Origin: Orthonyx spaldingii
Taxonomy: Eukaryota > Chordata > Aves > Passeriformes > Orthonychidae
Reading direction: 5' to 3'
Assembly (NCBI GenBank): GCA_013397795.1
Contig: VZTJ01005468.1
Location: 1-64,000, forward strand
DNA: 64,000 nucleotides
Shown here in pieces: positions 22,520 to 34,100 of this stretch; position 1 is the stretch's first letter; the number at the start of each line of letters is the position of its first letter. Under the pieces are notes generated by a model. It made no database searches. It saw only the letters and a program-made list of their open reading frames with translations, and had not been told where the DNA came from. A program made the translations under genes and the position numbers.

Positions 22520-24950
22520 CTTTTCTTTGGGAAGTGGGTTGGGGGCTGGGACCTGCGAGGAGAGGACCCCAGCTGCTGCAGGGCTGCAGGAGCATGCGTG
22601 GGGCAAAAGGAGGAGTAGGGAGTCGTGTGTGAGCACAAGCCCTGCCCTGCTGGAGCTGAGCCTCATGACTCACAGGCTCTCCCAGCACGAATGTCTTTCC
22701 CTCTGATTTGCAGAGGCGTCAGAGACTTTGCTGCTAAAAGCAGGTAGATGGGGAGCTGTGTGTACTGAGGCTGGGGTGAAGGAAGATGGTTTGGGAATGA
22801 TGTGGTTAGGGAGTTTTACTGGTAGCCTCATGCCAGATGTCAACCTGCATGTACTGTTCCAATAGCATGTTACATAGCCACTCCTGCCATATCCATTCAA
22901 AACCTGGACACCCGGTTTGGGTGGACAGCTAAAGCCTTTGGGAGAGTGTGAGGGGTGCTAGATGCCTGGAGCACAGAGGAGCACTATCCTGAAATAGGAT
23001 GCTGCTCCTATGTCAGCCATCCCCTGAGTGCTGGGACAGCCAGCAAGCAGCCAGCCCCCAGGACGCTCCCTGCTGCTCCCTGTGCAGGCTGGATCTGGCG
23101 TGCTTCCCAGGAGAGCGCTGCATGCTTTGCTCCTTAGGTTGTGCACAGTGGCCGTTGCTGGGAGGACACACAATGAAGAGGCGAGGCCTGGCGTGGGCTG
23201 CTGAGGGCCGGACAAGTGACCCCAGCTCTGTCCCCGCCTCACTGTGTGCAGGCCCTGTGGCTTCATGTGCCAGCACTGCAGCATCAGCAGGGGACAAAAG
23301 AGCCTCCTGCCCACAGCCAAAGGGCAGGGAAGAGGCAATGCCTGAGAACAAAGAACTGAAGACCAAAAGAAGAACCGTGCCTGCTGCCAAGTTCCTGCAG
23401 CCCTCACTGCAAACGAAAGTGTGAGGGAAGGAAAGAAGGAAATTGCACAGGGATATTGCAGGTGTTCTAGGGAAACTGCTTCTGAGCAGAGGGGGAAGGA
23501 CATGGGACAGCCTTTGTGACAGGATTAATTAGGAGCTGTCTCCTGCCCCAGGAGAGTCAGCTGTGAAAGCAGCTTTGGAGGCCACTGAAGGGTAATAAGG
23601 CAGGAGCTGAACAGGACAATGGGGTCACAAGGACAGGCACAAACCCAAAGCAGGAACAAGTCCTGGCACTACAGGCCTCTTGCTCTTTGAAAGCAGTGCT
23701 GCCTGCAGTTCTGTGCAGAGCTAAATAATGACCCCAGCAGGAACCCACTTATGCTTCCAGCCTGTGGAAAGCCTGGCTGGGAAAAGATGGAGCAGCCCGA
23801 GCAACAACCCAGAGCAGGGCACTCTAAGGCCTCCTCTGCACTAAGGTGGGCAGAACAAGCTGCCTGTAACAGAGTCCCCTATACAGGGATAGGGCAGCTC
23901 TAGTGGGTACTGGCCAGGACCGGACTGGTCTCTTGTGGGTGCAGCAGCAGGAGCATGCTACAGCTGGTTTTACATGTTCGGGCTGCCCTTCCCTCAGGCA
24001 AGGGACACGGCTCCTGGCCCCATGTGCAACCTGCTCCCTGCTTAGGAAGGATTTATCCCCTGGGGCAAGGTGGGGTGAGGTAGAAAGCAGATGCCCTGTG
24101 AGGCCTGGGCTCCCACAGGTTCGATGCCAGCTGCTGCAGTGAGGCTGTATGGGCACAGCCTCTCCAGCTGCAAAGGAGAAGGAGCTCCAGGGTTGCTAAT
24201 GTCCAGTAGGATCACCCTGTTGAGCCCTGGCACCAGAAGAATGGCAATACAGAGCTTTTTTCCTGGGACGGGGCTGAGCTGCTCATGCCTGGCCAAGCCA
24301 TGTCCGATATGCTGGGCTAAGCCACACCAGGCCAAGCTGTGCCAATCCTGAACCACGCTGTGCCAGGCAAAGCCATGTTGAACCGCCCAGGGCTCCACGG
24401 TAGGGAGCCGAGCCCTGCTGTGGCCATGCCCGCTGGTAACAGCACCACCCAGCATAGCTGCACCGTGAGTCACCGAGGGCACGCAGGGGCGGCCCCGATG
24501 TGGCTGTGGAAAGCCCCAGGGCAGTGGGACCTGCCCGAAGAGGGCCCTGCTGGCACCCGGTAGCGAGGGGCAGCTGGCGGCATTGTTGACCGTGACCGCC
24601 TGGGCTTTAAGGATTGAGGCGGTGCGGGCACAGTACCCCCAAGCAGGAGGGAAGGAAGAAGGTACACAACAGTCTGTGATATCCCCTGGGACCACCGTGC
24701 TTAGCTGTGGCACCAGAAGGTCAACAAGTCGTGGGGACAAGTTGCAGTACAGAGCTTCACCCAGCTAAGCTGGGGTGCCGGCAGTGAGGAGCAGTCAGCC
24801 GCAAATCCATTCCTAGGGGAAAGACGCTTCCTCTTTTCCTTCCAGCCCCGGTTTCCGTGTCCACCCAACCCTTTCCTCAGAACAATGGTGGAAGGAGCAC
24901 GCCCATCCTGGCGGTAGCCCTCCATCTCTGGGTGCTGGGAGAGGGTGACA
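22520..24950. other. Intergenic spacer TMEM63B-CAPN11
   Basis: Open frames here are short and have no splice-consistent partners. I see no RNA gene. The only structure noted is a degenerate tandem stretch at about 24,262-24,385. Confidence 0.6.
24262..24385 (+). repeat. Degenerate short tandem repeat
   Basis: Imperfect copies of a GCC-AAG-C(C/T)-(A/G)TG(C/T)C-like unit recur: GGCCAAGCCATG, GGGCTAAGCCACACC, AGGCCAAGCTGTGCC, AGGCAAAGCCATG. Unit length varies between about 13 and 20 nt. It is probably a decayed minisatellite, with no sign of function. Confidence 0.45.
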
Positions 24951-25019
24951 GCAGACAGAACCTCACCAGCAGCCCCGATCAATCCCCTCCCAGTGCCTGT
25001 AAGCTGTCACTGCTCCTTT

Positions 25020-25170
25020 AATTCCATCTCCCACTGCCCTCCCGGCTTTGCTCGCACATCCTGCCCGCCGAAACTCCACCTTCCGCGGGGCCGTACCGAG
25101 CCGAGCTGGGTTGGGCTGGGCTGGGCCAGGCCGAGCCGAAGCGGGCAGGGAGGTGGCGGCAGCAGCTCTC
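25020..25170 (+). promoter_or_regulatory. CAPN11: CpG-rich promoter and probable non-coding first exon of the calpain gene
   Basis: CpG density rises sharply (CCCGCCGAAACTCC, TTCCGCGGGGCCG, GAGCCGAAGCGGG), and a GGGCT pentamer repeat lies at about 25,108-25,125. The sequence then runs into a good splice donor, CTCTC|GTAAGTCC, with the intron starting at 25,171. The calpain ATG lies in an exon with an acceptor at 28,080, so a non-coding first exon is required; this is the best candidate on the + strand. The transcription start is not visible. A second GC-rich block at about 27,400-27,660 could be an alternative promoter. Confidence 0.55.
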
Positions 25171-27360
25171 GTAAGTCCATCCCCCCATCCTCACCCTTAT
25201 CCGACCCCCAGCATGGGGTTAAGGACCGGAGCGGCAGGTTCGTCCGTCTCCCCCTCCCCGGCTGCTTCCTCTGTTTTCTAAGATTATCCAGGCTTGCCTA
25301 TCCCTCCCATCCCCTTTCTATCCGCGGGGATTTTCGCATTAGGTAACGCGTCCACAGAGACACAGAGGCTTCCCAATCGGGGCGGCGAGTAAACTGGATA
25401 CTGCAGCCTCCCGGGATGCGCTGCCGAGCCCAAAGCCAAGCCCGCATCCCGTCAGAGGGATGCGGTAACATAAAGGGGAGTCTGTGGCAAACGAGGATCT
25501 TTGTTATCCGGAGGGCTGGAAAGGGTCTGAGAGCTGCTTGAGCACTGTGGGATGCCATGGGCGGCTGTGGTGCCTTGCCCCGAGCTGAGTATGCGGCAGG
25601 ATACCGTGTGTCAGCGCTGATTTTGAGGAAGGGAACTCCCCGCTTCCGTTGATCTGCAAGAGCAGCTGGCAAACCAGAGGTCTGCAAAGATTTTTGGCCG
25701 GATTTCAACAATGATGCTGCCCTAGGGTTTTGCAGTATGCGCTGAAGTGCACAAGGTGTCAGGGACCCTGCAGGAACCAGTGTGTCTTTTAGCTCCCACC
25801 TGGGAGGGATTAGAGTTGCCTCGAGTACTGGAAAGCATCATATTGCAGTCAGATGTCACCTGTGGTGGAAAATTGCCCTGGGGGCTTGGCTCATCTCATC
25901 ACACTCCTTCCTCCTCCGTGGAGGACCTGCAGTGTCCGTCAGCATCAGCCTGGGGAGGTGTCAGTAGCTGATCCCATTGCTTTAAAGACCCATGTGATTC
26001 CTCTCCCATTCTGAAGTCTGAAATGCTTTTCTTTGCTCTGCGCTTGCGTGACCTCCATCTGCCACTGAGCACAGCCTTCCCGAGTATTTTGAGCCACAGA
26101 GCTAAGAATAACTCACACAGTGTCCATGTCTGCACAGCTCCCCATGTCCGCAGCCATGTCCCGTGCCGGTAGGTAGGGCGGGAAAGGGTTCAGGGAACCT
26201 GTCAGGGGCTACGGGTAGGGGAAGTTCCCTGTCAGGCTGTGGTGTGAGTGCCGGGGAGGTGGTGAGGTGGGAGCTGGAGGCAGTGGGGGCAGCTGTACTT
26301 GGGATTCCTCCTCCCTCAGGCCCCTGTGTTCTGGGCAGTGTCTGGGACTGGAGGAGCCATCCTGCCAGCTCTGCAGGCACCCAGTGCCTTGCTACTAGGA
26401 GAGATTGCCAGGGTGCTGGCAGCGGGGCAGGAGTTGTAGGAGGAGCTCCGTAGATTTGGGACCGTCACAGAAGAGAGACAGGCTGGCGCTGCCCCAGAGA
26501 AGGATAGCGGGTTTAGAGCATCCCAGAGCAGGCGGAGTGATGGGGAAGAGTAGATTTTTCTTCTGAAAAGCTTCTGGCTAGGATAGCCACATGGGTTAGC
26601 AGCCAAGTTTATGCCCTATGCATGTGCCAAGAGCATGCACCCTTTTCACTGTTACCTGCCTTCCCTTTAGCTATCACAGCACTTCAGGACAAGGAAAGCC
26701 GCCTCTTTGGAGCCAGGCTGCACCCTGCTCCCCTGGTGCTGGGGAGGGAGCGGGCCAGCACTGGCATTCGAGTTTGCTGCTCTGAGTGAGTTGCTGGCTC
26801 CTGGCTTATTTACCCAAGGACTACTCTGCTCTCTCAAATGGAGAAACCTCTGAAGTATTCGGCACCAGCCCTGCCAAGCAGGAGCTGAGATGGCTGGCGA
26901 GTGGGGCAGGGTGAGCTGCAGATGCCAGTGGGCTGGTGGCACCTGTCCCATGGCCCTGCTGCGGTGACACTGCTTGCATGGAGGCTCGGACCAGACGGCC
27001 CCAGAGGCCCCTTCCAGCCTGGGAGTGCAGTGAGTGTGAGCGCTGGCGGCTGCCGTGGCGCCTGGACAGGGCTGAGGGCAGCTGGGCGCCGCGAGCGGAG
27101 CTGGGACTTGCCCACGGCGGCGGGCGCGGTGGGGCAGGGCTGCGGGGCCGCACGTGGCTGGCGGTTGTGCCACGCTGGTTCGGAGCTCCTGGCCGTGAGC
27201 TGCTGGTCAAACCCCCGGCAGGATGGCCAGGGCAGGGAAACCTGCGGGGTGGGGGCTCTGCGGTGTCTGTCCTGCCCCGCTGCACTCCGCAGTCCCTTCC
27301 CGGTGTCTCCCAGCAGGCTGCTCCACTGGCAGTCGACGACCCTTGAGGCACCCTCCCTGT

Positions 27361-27402
27361 GCCTTTGTCTGTGTCTGTGTGTGTGTGTGTGCGTGCGTAT
27401 GT
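27361..27402 (+). repeat. (TG)n microsatellite
   Basis: An interrupted TG run (TGTGTCTGTGTGTGTGTGTGTG then CGTGCGTATGTG) upstream of the calpain coding exons. Confidence 0.85.
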
Positions 27403-28117
27403 GCCGGGAAGGGCCGTCCCACCTTTTCCTTCCTTGTCCTCTGCGCCCCGCTGGGCTCCTCCCTACGCGGCCAGATTGACTCAGTGCTCAGGCATCCGGG
27501 GCGGCTTGCGCAGAAGAGGAAAAAGGAGAGGGAGAGGCCCCTGGGGGTGGGAGGGGCTGCGAGCGGTCGCTGACGCCCTCCCGGGTGAGGCGGGTGAGGA
27601 GGAGCCGGGGCGAGGGAAGAAGTCGGAAAAGGTGCGCCCGGAGGAGAGGCTGACGGAGTTGGAAAGCGTATGAAATTCCTCTGGGTTCAGCCTTTTGCCG
27701 TGGCGGGGACGGGACAGGACCTAGGTGCTGTGGGGCTGCCTTCTCGCAGCCAGCCCTCCGTGCTGCTTTGCCCCCTCGGTGTCCCCGAAAGACAGCAGGG
27801 CTGCGACGGCCAGACTGGAGGACAGGGCTCAGAACGGGGCTGCTGCTGGGGATGGGGTTTGGGGGGTTCTCCTGGTGTGTGTGCCCACCCTGGGGTGCTC
27901 TGTGTGTGTCACTGGGCTCACTGCGCCAGGCCAGTGCTGCTGGAGAAGGTCCCTGCTGTGGGAGTGGTGGGGAATTGGGGATTCAGCCTCCAAGCCTGGC
28001 TCTGTATGATGGCTGATGTCCCCAGGGGCGAGCGAGGTAGCGGGTCCTGACTCAGCCTGGCCATGCCTGTTCTGTTGCAGGGAGTGGAGCGGAAGGTAGC
28101 AGTGCGGGTGCCCAGCT

Positions 28118-31100
28118 ATGATGCCCTTTGGCGGGATGGCTGCTCGTCTGCAGAGAGACCGCCTGAGAGCTGAGGGGCTTGGCCAGCACAACAATGCCAT
28201 CAAGTACCTCAACCAGGACTATGAGGCCCTCAAGCAGCAGTGCATTGAGAGTGGCACCCTCTTCAGGGATCCCCAGTTCCCAGCTGGCCCGACTGCCCTT
28301 GGATTCAAGGAGCTGGGGCCGCACTCCAGCAAGACGCGGGGAGTGGAATGGAAGCGTCCGTCGGTAAGTGCTGGGCTTGCTTCTTCTCAGGCTGGGCTGG
28401 CATCCCTACCCAGCACATCTGCACTGATGTGGTGTGCTGAGCTGCACTGGCCCTGGCTGGCACCCCTTGGTGCTCAAAGTCCCTGGAGTGCTGCAGAGCC
28501 GCCTTCCCAAGGGCCCAGGGCCATTCCCCATGAGTGTCTGCTCAGCAAAGCATTGTGTCTAGCAGGCACTGCTTCCTCTGGGCAGCAGACTGTGGGCTTC
28601 AAAATAGGTGGGTTGTGTTGTTGCTTCTAGGTGTCATGGCATGGGTGTGTCACCCTCAGTAACTGGGGCTTTTGAGAGTGCATGTCCCTGGTGCCATGAG
28701 GGCAAGGGGAATGTCAGCCAGCCTTGTCCTTCCATGGCTACAGCAGAAGATCTTGCCTTGCCTTGCCGTGATGGCCTTGGGATTGCAGTCAAGCAGCCCT
28801 CCCTAGCAGAGGGCAGGTGGGGTACATCTCGCAGGGACCATATACCATTTCTCTCGAGTCAGAACTGCAGTGGGTGCCAGCCCTGCTAAAGCCCAGGCCC
28901 TGCCAAGATCCAGCACCAGCATCTGATTCTGTCCTTCTGCAGGAATTAGTGGATGACCCTCAGTTCATCGTTGGCGGTGCCACCCGGACGGACATCTGCC
29001 AGGGAGCTCTAGGTGAGTGTTGAAGCTTTGTCCCTGGACCTTTGTCCAGACAGTAGTGACTGGGGAGGGTTGGGTGGCCCTTTCCATTCAGTGAGCTGGA
29101 AACTGCAAGTTAGGGAGCATCCTGTGCCTCCAGGTGGCTGTAGGTTAAGGCTCCAAAAAGATGAGTTGATGTGTGCACAGCTTGACCATGCTGAGATCAG
29201 GGGAGATTCTGGGTGCATCCATGGCTGACACATGCCGACAATAATGCCAGGAGGTGCTCTAAAGAGCTCCCTGCTTTGGTAAATGGTGAGGGATGGCAGC
29301 TGCATGACAGTAACAAACTGAGGTGGTGGTGGTGATGGTGACCAAGTGCTTGCGAAGCAATGTGGTGTGGCAGAAGGGAATCGAGAGGTATACACGTGAT
29401 GATTTGTCATTTACCCGGGAGTGTCTCCCAAGGCAAAGGCACTGAGACAAGGAGAGAAGTGTTAATGGCTTGGGTAGGCTAACAGAGTTGAACCACAACT
29501 GGAATTTTGTGGTCATCAGAAACAGATCTTGGTACCACGGAGAATGTTGTCCTGTTGGGAGCGAGTAGGGCACTTGACTGGGAGTACTGTATACCTTAGC
29601 ACATATAGCATGCTGTTTGCAGGGCTGACTACATTTAATATATCCAGTAATTAGGACAAACTTGAGGTGGCAACTGGAGTGCATAACAGCCCAAAGTACT
29701 GTGGTAGTGTTCACTTGGTCATTAAAACCTCTGAAATGACATTTTGTCAAACCACAGCCCAGTTATGGTTTATCCAGGCTCAAGGCTAAGGTGTGAAAGG
29801 CTTCAAAGGCAAAAGAGAAAAGGGAATCAAGGCAAAGAATTTAAAGCACAGTGCTGGCCTGGAGCAGCACTTGCGGTTAAGATCACTCGGAAGGAAAAGT
29901 GCTGTGGCATTGCTTGCAATTTGAGAAGCTGGGGCAGCAGCATTAAAGCACTTGCTTTATAAAATGGCTTTTTACATGCAAAGTGTAATTCTGCTGCAGA
30001 ACTTGCTCTCTGAGATATGCAGGGCAATCATATGAATGAGTTCCAGGAAGGTCTAGATAAATAGCTGCAGGAGGGGGCTGTTGGTGCTGACTGTCTGTGG
30101 TGTTCTGAACACAGGCTCCAGGTGAGGGAGGATCGTTCCCTGTTGCCTTGAGCTAATACTTCTCTCTGCGAGCAGGCTGAGCAAGCCTGGATCCCTGAGT
30201 TCTGCTTGCTGGACCTTTGCTTTTTCCGTGGACTTTTTGAGCTGGGGAGCTCCAAACATTTGCAAGGAGAGCACACCATGGTCTCCTAAACATCCATCAT
30301 CTACCCTCACAGCTAGAAAGATGATGGATATTCATATCAGCTTCCTCTCCTTCCCCAGGCGACTGCTGGTTGCTGGCTGCCATCGGCTCCCTCACGCTCA
30401 AGGAGGAGCTCCTGCACCGCGTGGTGCCCCACGGACAGAGCTTCCAGGAGGACTATGCTGGCATCTTTCACTTCCAGGTGAGCTGGGAGCTCCTGGCCCT
30501 CCACAGCTGGTGGGCTGTGGCGGAAGCGAGGGTGATGGGTTGAGGCCATCCCTCTGGGGTAGGGATGAGTGAGCCCTGTGATGCTCTGAGCTCACCCCAC
30601 TCTCTCCTCACCCCCCAGATCTGGCAGTTTGGTGAGTGGGTGGACGTGGTGGTGGATGACCAGCTGCCCACCAAGGATGGAGAACTTCTGTTTGTCCACT
30701 CGGCGGAGTGCACCGAGTTCTGGAGTGCTCTGCTGGAGAAGGCCTATGCCAAGTGGGTACCATGTGGGTGGGTGTGGGGCAGGGCACCTCACTGTGTGGG
30801 AAGGAAGGGAGTCTCTTCTGTGGCTGGCCCTGCTTGTGCTGGGTGGCTGGGCAGCAGCAGTGTGCCACCTCCTTGTCTCCTCACGCACCCCTCAGGCTGA
30901 ACGGCTGCTATGAGTCGCTCTCGGGGGGCAGCACCACCGAGGGCTTCGAGGACTTCACTGGCGGCGTGGCAGAGATGTACGACCTGAAGCGGCCGCCGCG
31001 CAACATGGGCCACATCATCCGCAAGGCGCTGGAGAGGGGCTCCCTGCTGGGCTGCTCCATCGATGTGAGTGGGGTGCTGGGATGGGCCAGGGCTCTCTGC

Positions 31101-34100
31101 CACAGTTCTGGCCAGAGCCAGGCCTCACAGCCCAAGGCTACATCAGCAGGCCCCTTGCTGGGGCACCGGGCGGGAGGTTACTTCTTGGCCTTCTTACCAC
31201 AGCACCCTTTCCAGAGCCACTGTGGCAGCCCTGCAGCACAACGTATGGTGCTGCAGCCCAGTTGCTGTGAATGGGCTCCTTTGGACGGAGGGGGACTGTT
31301 CATCTCAAGTGCAGAACAAGGGACTGCCTAGAACTCTGGCCATGTCTTGCATCAGCAAATTACCTGGAGCAGGCTTTTTAAATTCTGAAGTTTGGGTGAT
31401 TCCCTGATGGATCTTCAGGGTCGTCTTCTAGGGAAACTGTCTTTAAATTGCCCACAGCCAGCAGTCTTTGAGCATGGGGAGCTGCTACCTGCTACTTGGC
31501 TGGAGCAGTACAAAGCAAGGAGTATTCTCCACACAGGGGAGGGAAGGGGTAGGGATAGGACTACATGAATTCAGTCCTGTTGACCTGAGCATTACACATT
31601 CTCCTCAGATCACAAGCGCCTTTGACATGGAAGCAGTGACCTTCAAGAAGCTGGTGAAGGGCCATGCCTATTCTGTCACAGCCTTCAGAGATGTGAGTCA
31701 CGTAGATGAGACTTTAATAGCAATAACAGCCCAGCCAGTGGCATGGGTTCTACCTCCTGTGTCTGGTGTCTGCCAGGTGAACTACCGGGGTCAGCAGGAA
31801 CAACTTATCCGCATCAGGAACCCCTGGGGTCAGGTGGAGTGGACTGGAGCCTGGAGTGACGGGTAAGCAGCACAGAAGGGATGGCAGTCGCGCTCTGTCA
31901 GGCCAGCCAGCGCTGCGCACACAGCAGTCGGGCACAGGGCACTGCTGAGGGGAAGATCACAGTGTGCAATGCCCTTCACATCAGAAAGAGGGGAGTTGAG
32001 GGTCAGCTCTGAATTGTTCTCAGTTCCCCTTCAGGAGTCCCTATCTAATTGTCTCTCTCCTGCTGTTCCAGGTCCTCTGAGTGGAACAACATTGACCCTG
32101 ACGAGAGGGAAGAGCTGCAGCTGAAGATGGAGGATGGAGAGTTCTGGTGAGTGCCGGAGCAAAGTGCTGTTCTATTTCAGCAGCCAGTCTGGGAAGGAGC
32201 AGAGAAGCTGGGGAGAGATCCTGCAGTCATGCAGTCACACCTGAAGTGCATGACCTGCCTTTATGAGGTGGCTTTCCAGCACCGGAGAGCTTGCCAGCAT
32301 TTTCTTGTCTGATCTAGTTAATGATTTTCCTCCCTTGAAGGAAATCCAGGCCAACTAAATGCAAAATAAACATCTAGGAAGAGTAAACATCTCTTCTTAC
32401 CCAAACCCAGCACTAGGCTTTAAATAAGCTATAACTGTTTAAGGTAAAAGATTTTACTGTCACTTAATTCTCCTAAAATGCTAGCTGGGTCCAGAGGTGC
32501 ATGCACTCTCCTCCCTCCCCACAGCAGTGCCCTGGCCTCAGCACCTACTTGCCTCCCACAGGATGTCTTTCCGGGACTTCATGAGAGAGTTCTCCAGGCT
32601 GGAGATCTGCAACCTGACCCCTGATGCCCTGACCAAGGACGAGCTCAGCAGATGGCACACACAGGTGTTTGAGGGCACGTGGCGCCGGGGGAGCACTGCT
32701 GGGGGCTGCAGGAATCACCCAGGTACCTCTGGCCTCCACAGCTGTGCTCTTGGCAGCTTGATGAAACCAGGTGTCTCACCCACACATCCCCTTCCTCCCA
32801 GCCACATTCTGGATCAACCCCCAGTTTAAGATCAAGTTGCTGGAAGAAGATGATGACCCTGGGGACGATGAGGTGGCCTGCAGCTTCCTGGTGGCTCTGA
32901 TGCAGAAGCACCGGCGGCGGGAGCGGCGAGTGGGAGGTGACATGCACACCATCGGCTTTGCTGTCTACGAGGTAACCCCTGAGGCTTCTTCCTGGGGACA
33001 GGCTCAGCCCTGCCAGTCCCACCTCAACCCCAGTCCTCAAGGAAATCTTTTCCACCAGCTTTGGCCAGCTGTGGGCTAATGTCCCCCATCCTGTGCTCCC
33101 TGCAGCTGTAAGGGATGGGGCAGGTACTGGGATTCTGATTTTTGCCCCTTTTCCCTCCTATCTGCAGGTTCCTGAGGAGGTATGTCCTGAGCTGTCAAAG
33201 CCTACTCCATCTTGGAGGGAAGCACAACACTTCAAAGCAAAAATGGGTTGATGCATCCAGTGGCATGGGAACTCCCACAGCACTGGCCATGGCTAGGGTG
33301 CTAGTGGGTGCTGGGCACCTCCATGTGGGAGGGAGGGAGGGATGGCTCCTACTGGATGGGCAGGGCAGGGCTGTCCTACCTGATGGGGCTGGCGTTGGTC
33401 CCGCCACTCCCTGTGGGTGCTTCCCATTGTGGTCCACAAGCACTTTCCTTCCCCCAGGCTCAGGGCACCCAGAATGTGCACTTGAAGAAGGACTTCTTCC
33501 TGCGAAACCAGTCCCGGGCACGGTCTGAGACCTTCATCAACCTGCGGGAGGTGAGCAACCAGATCCGGCTGCCCCCCGGCGAGTACATCGTTGTGCCCTC
33601 CACCTTCGAGCCGCACAAGGAGGCCGACTTCGTGCTGCGGGTCTTCACCGAGAAGCAGTCGGACACAGAGTGAGTCCTGGCCTGAGAGGGACACCCTGTG
33701 TCTGTGAGCGGTGGGATGTTCCCCACTGCAGGCAGCCTGCTGGCTGGGGACCCTGCTCAGCACTTGGTTTTCCCCTTTCTGCCCCAGGGAGCTGGATGAG
33801 GAGATCTCGGCAGATCTGGCAGATGAGGTAGGAGCTGCCACTTTGGATCGGGTGGTGCTGAGGCTCTGGGACTTGGAAGGGGGAGCTACAGGCAGGGGGT
33901 GACTGTCTGAGTCTGGGATGCCACTGTGGCTGGAAAGGGACTGGCAGGGTTGGAGTGATGGGGATGTGGGAATTAACAAAGATGAGAAGAACAAAGAAGA
34001 GCTTCCTTTCCAGTTGGAGTTTAGTGAGCCTGGAAGGCAGGGCAGAGCCTGGGTTTGACCACTAACCTCTTCTTTCTGGTTTGCATCACCCCAGGAGGAA

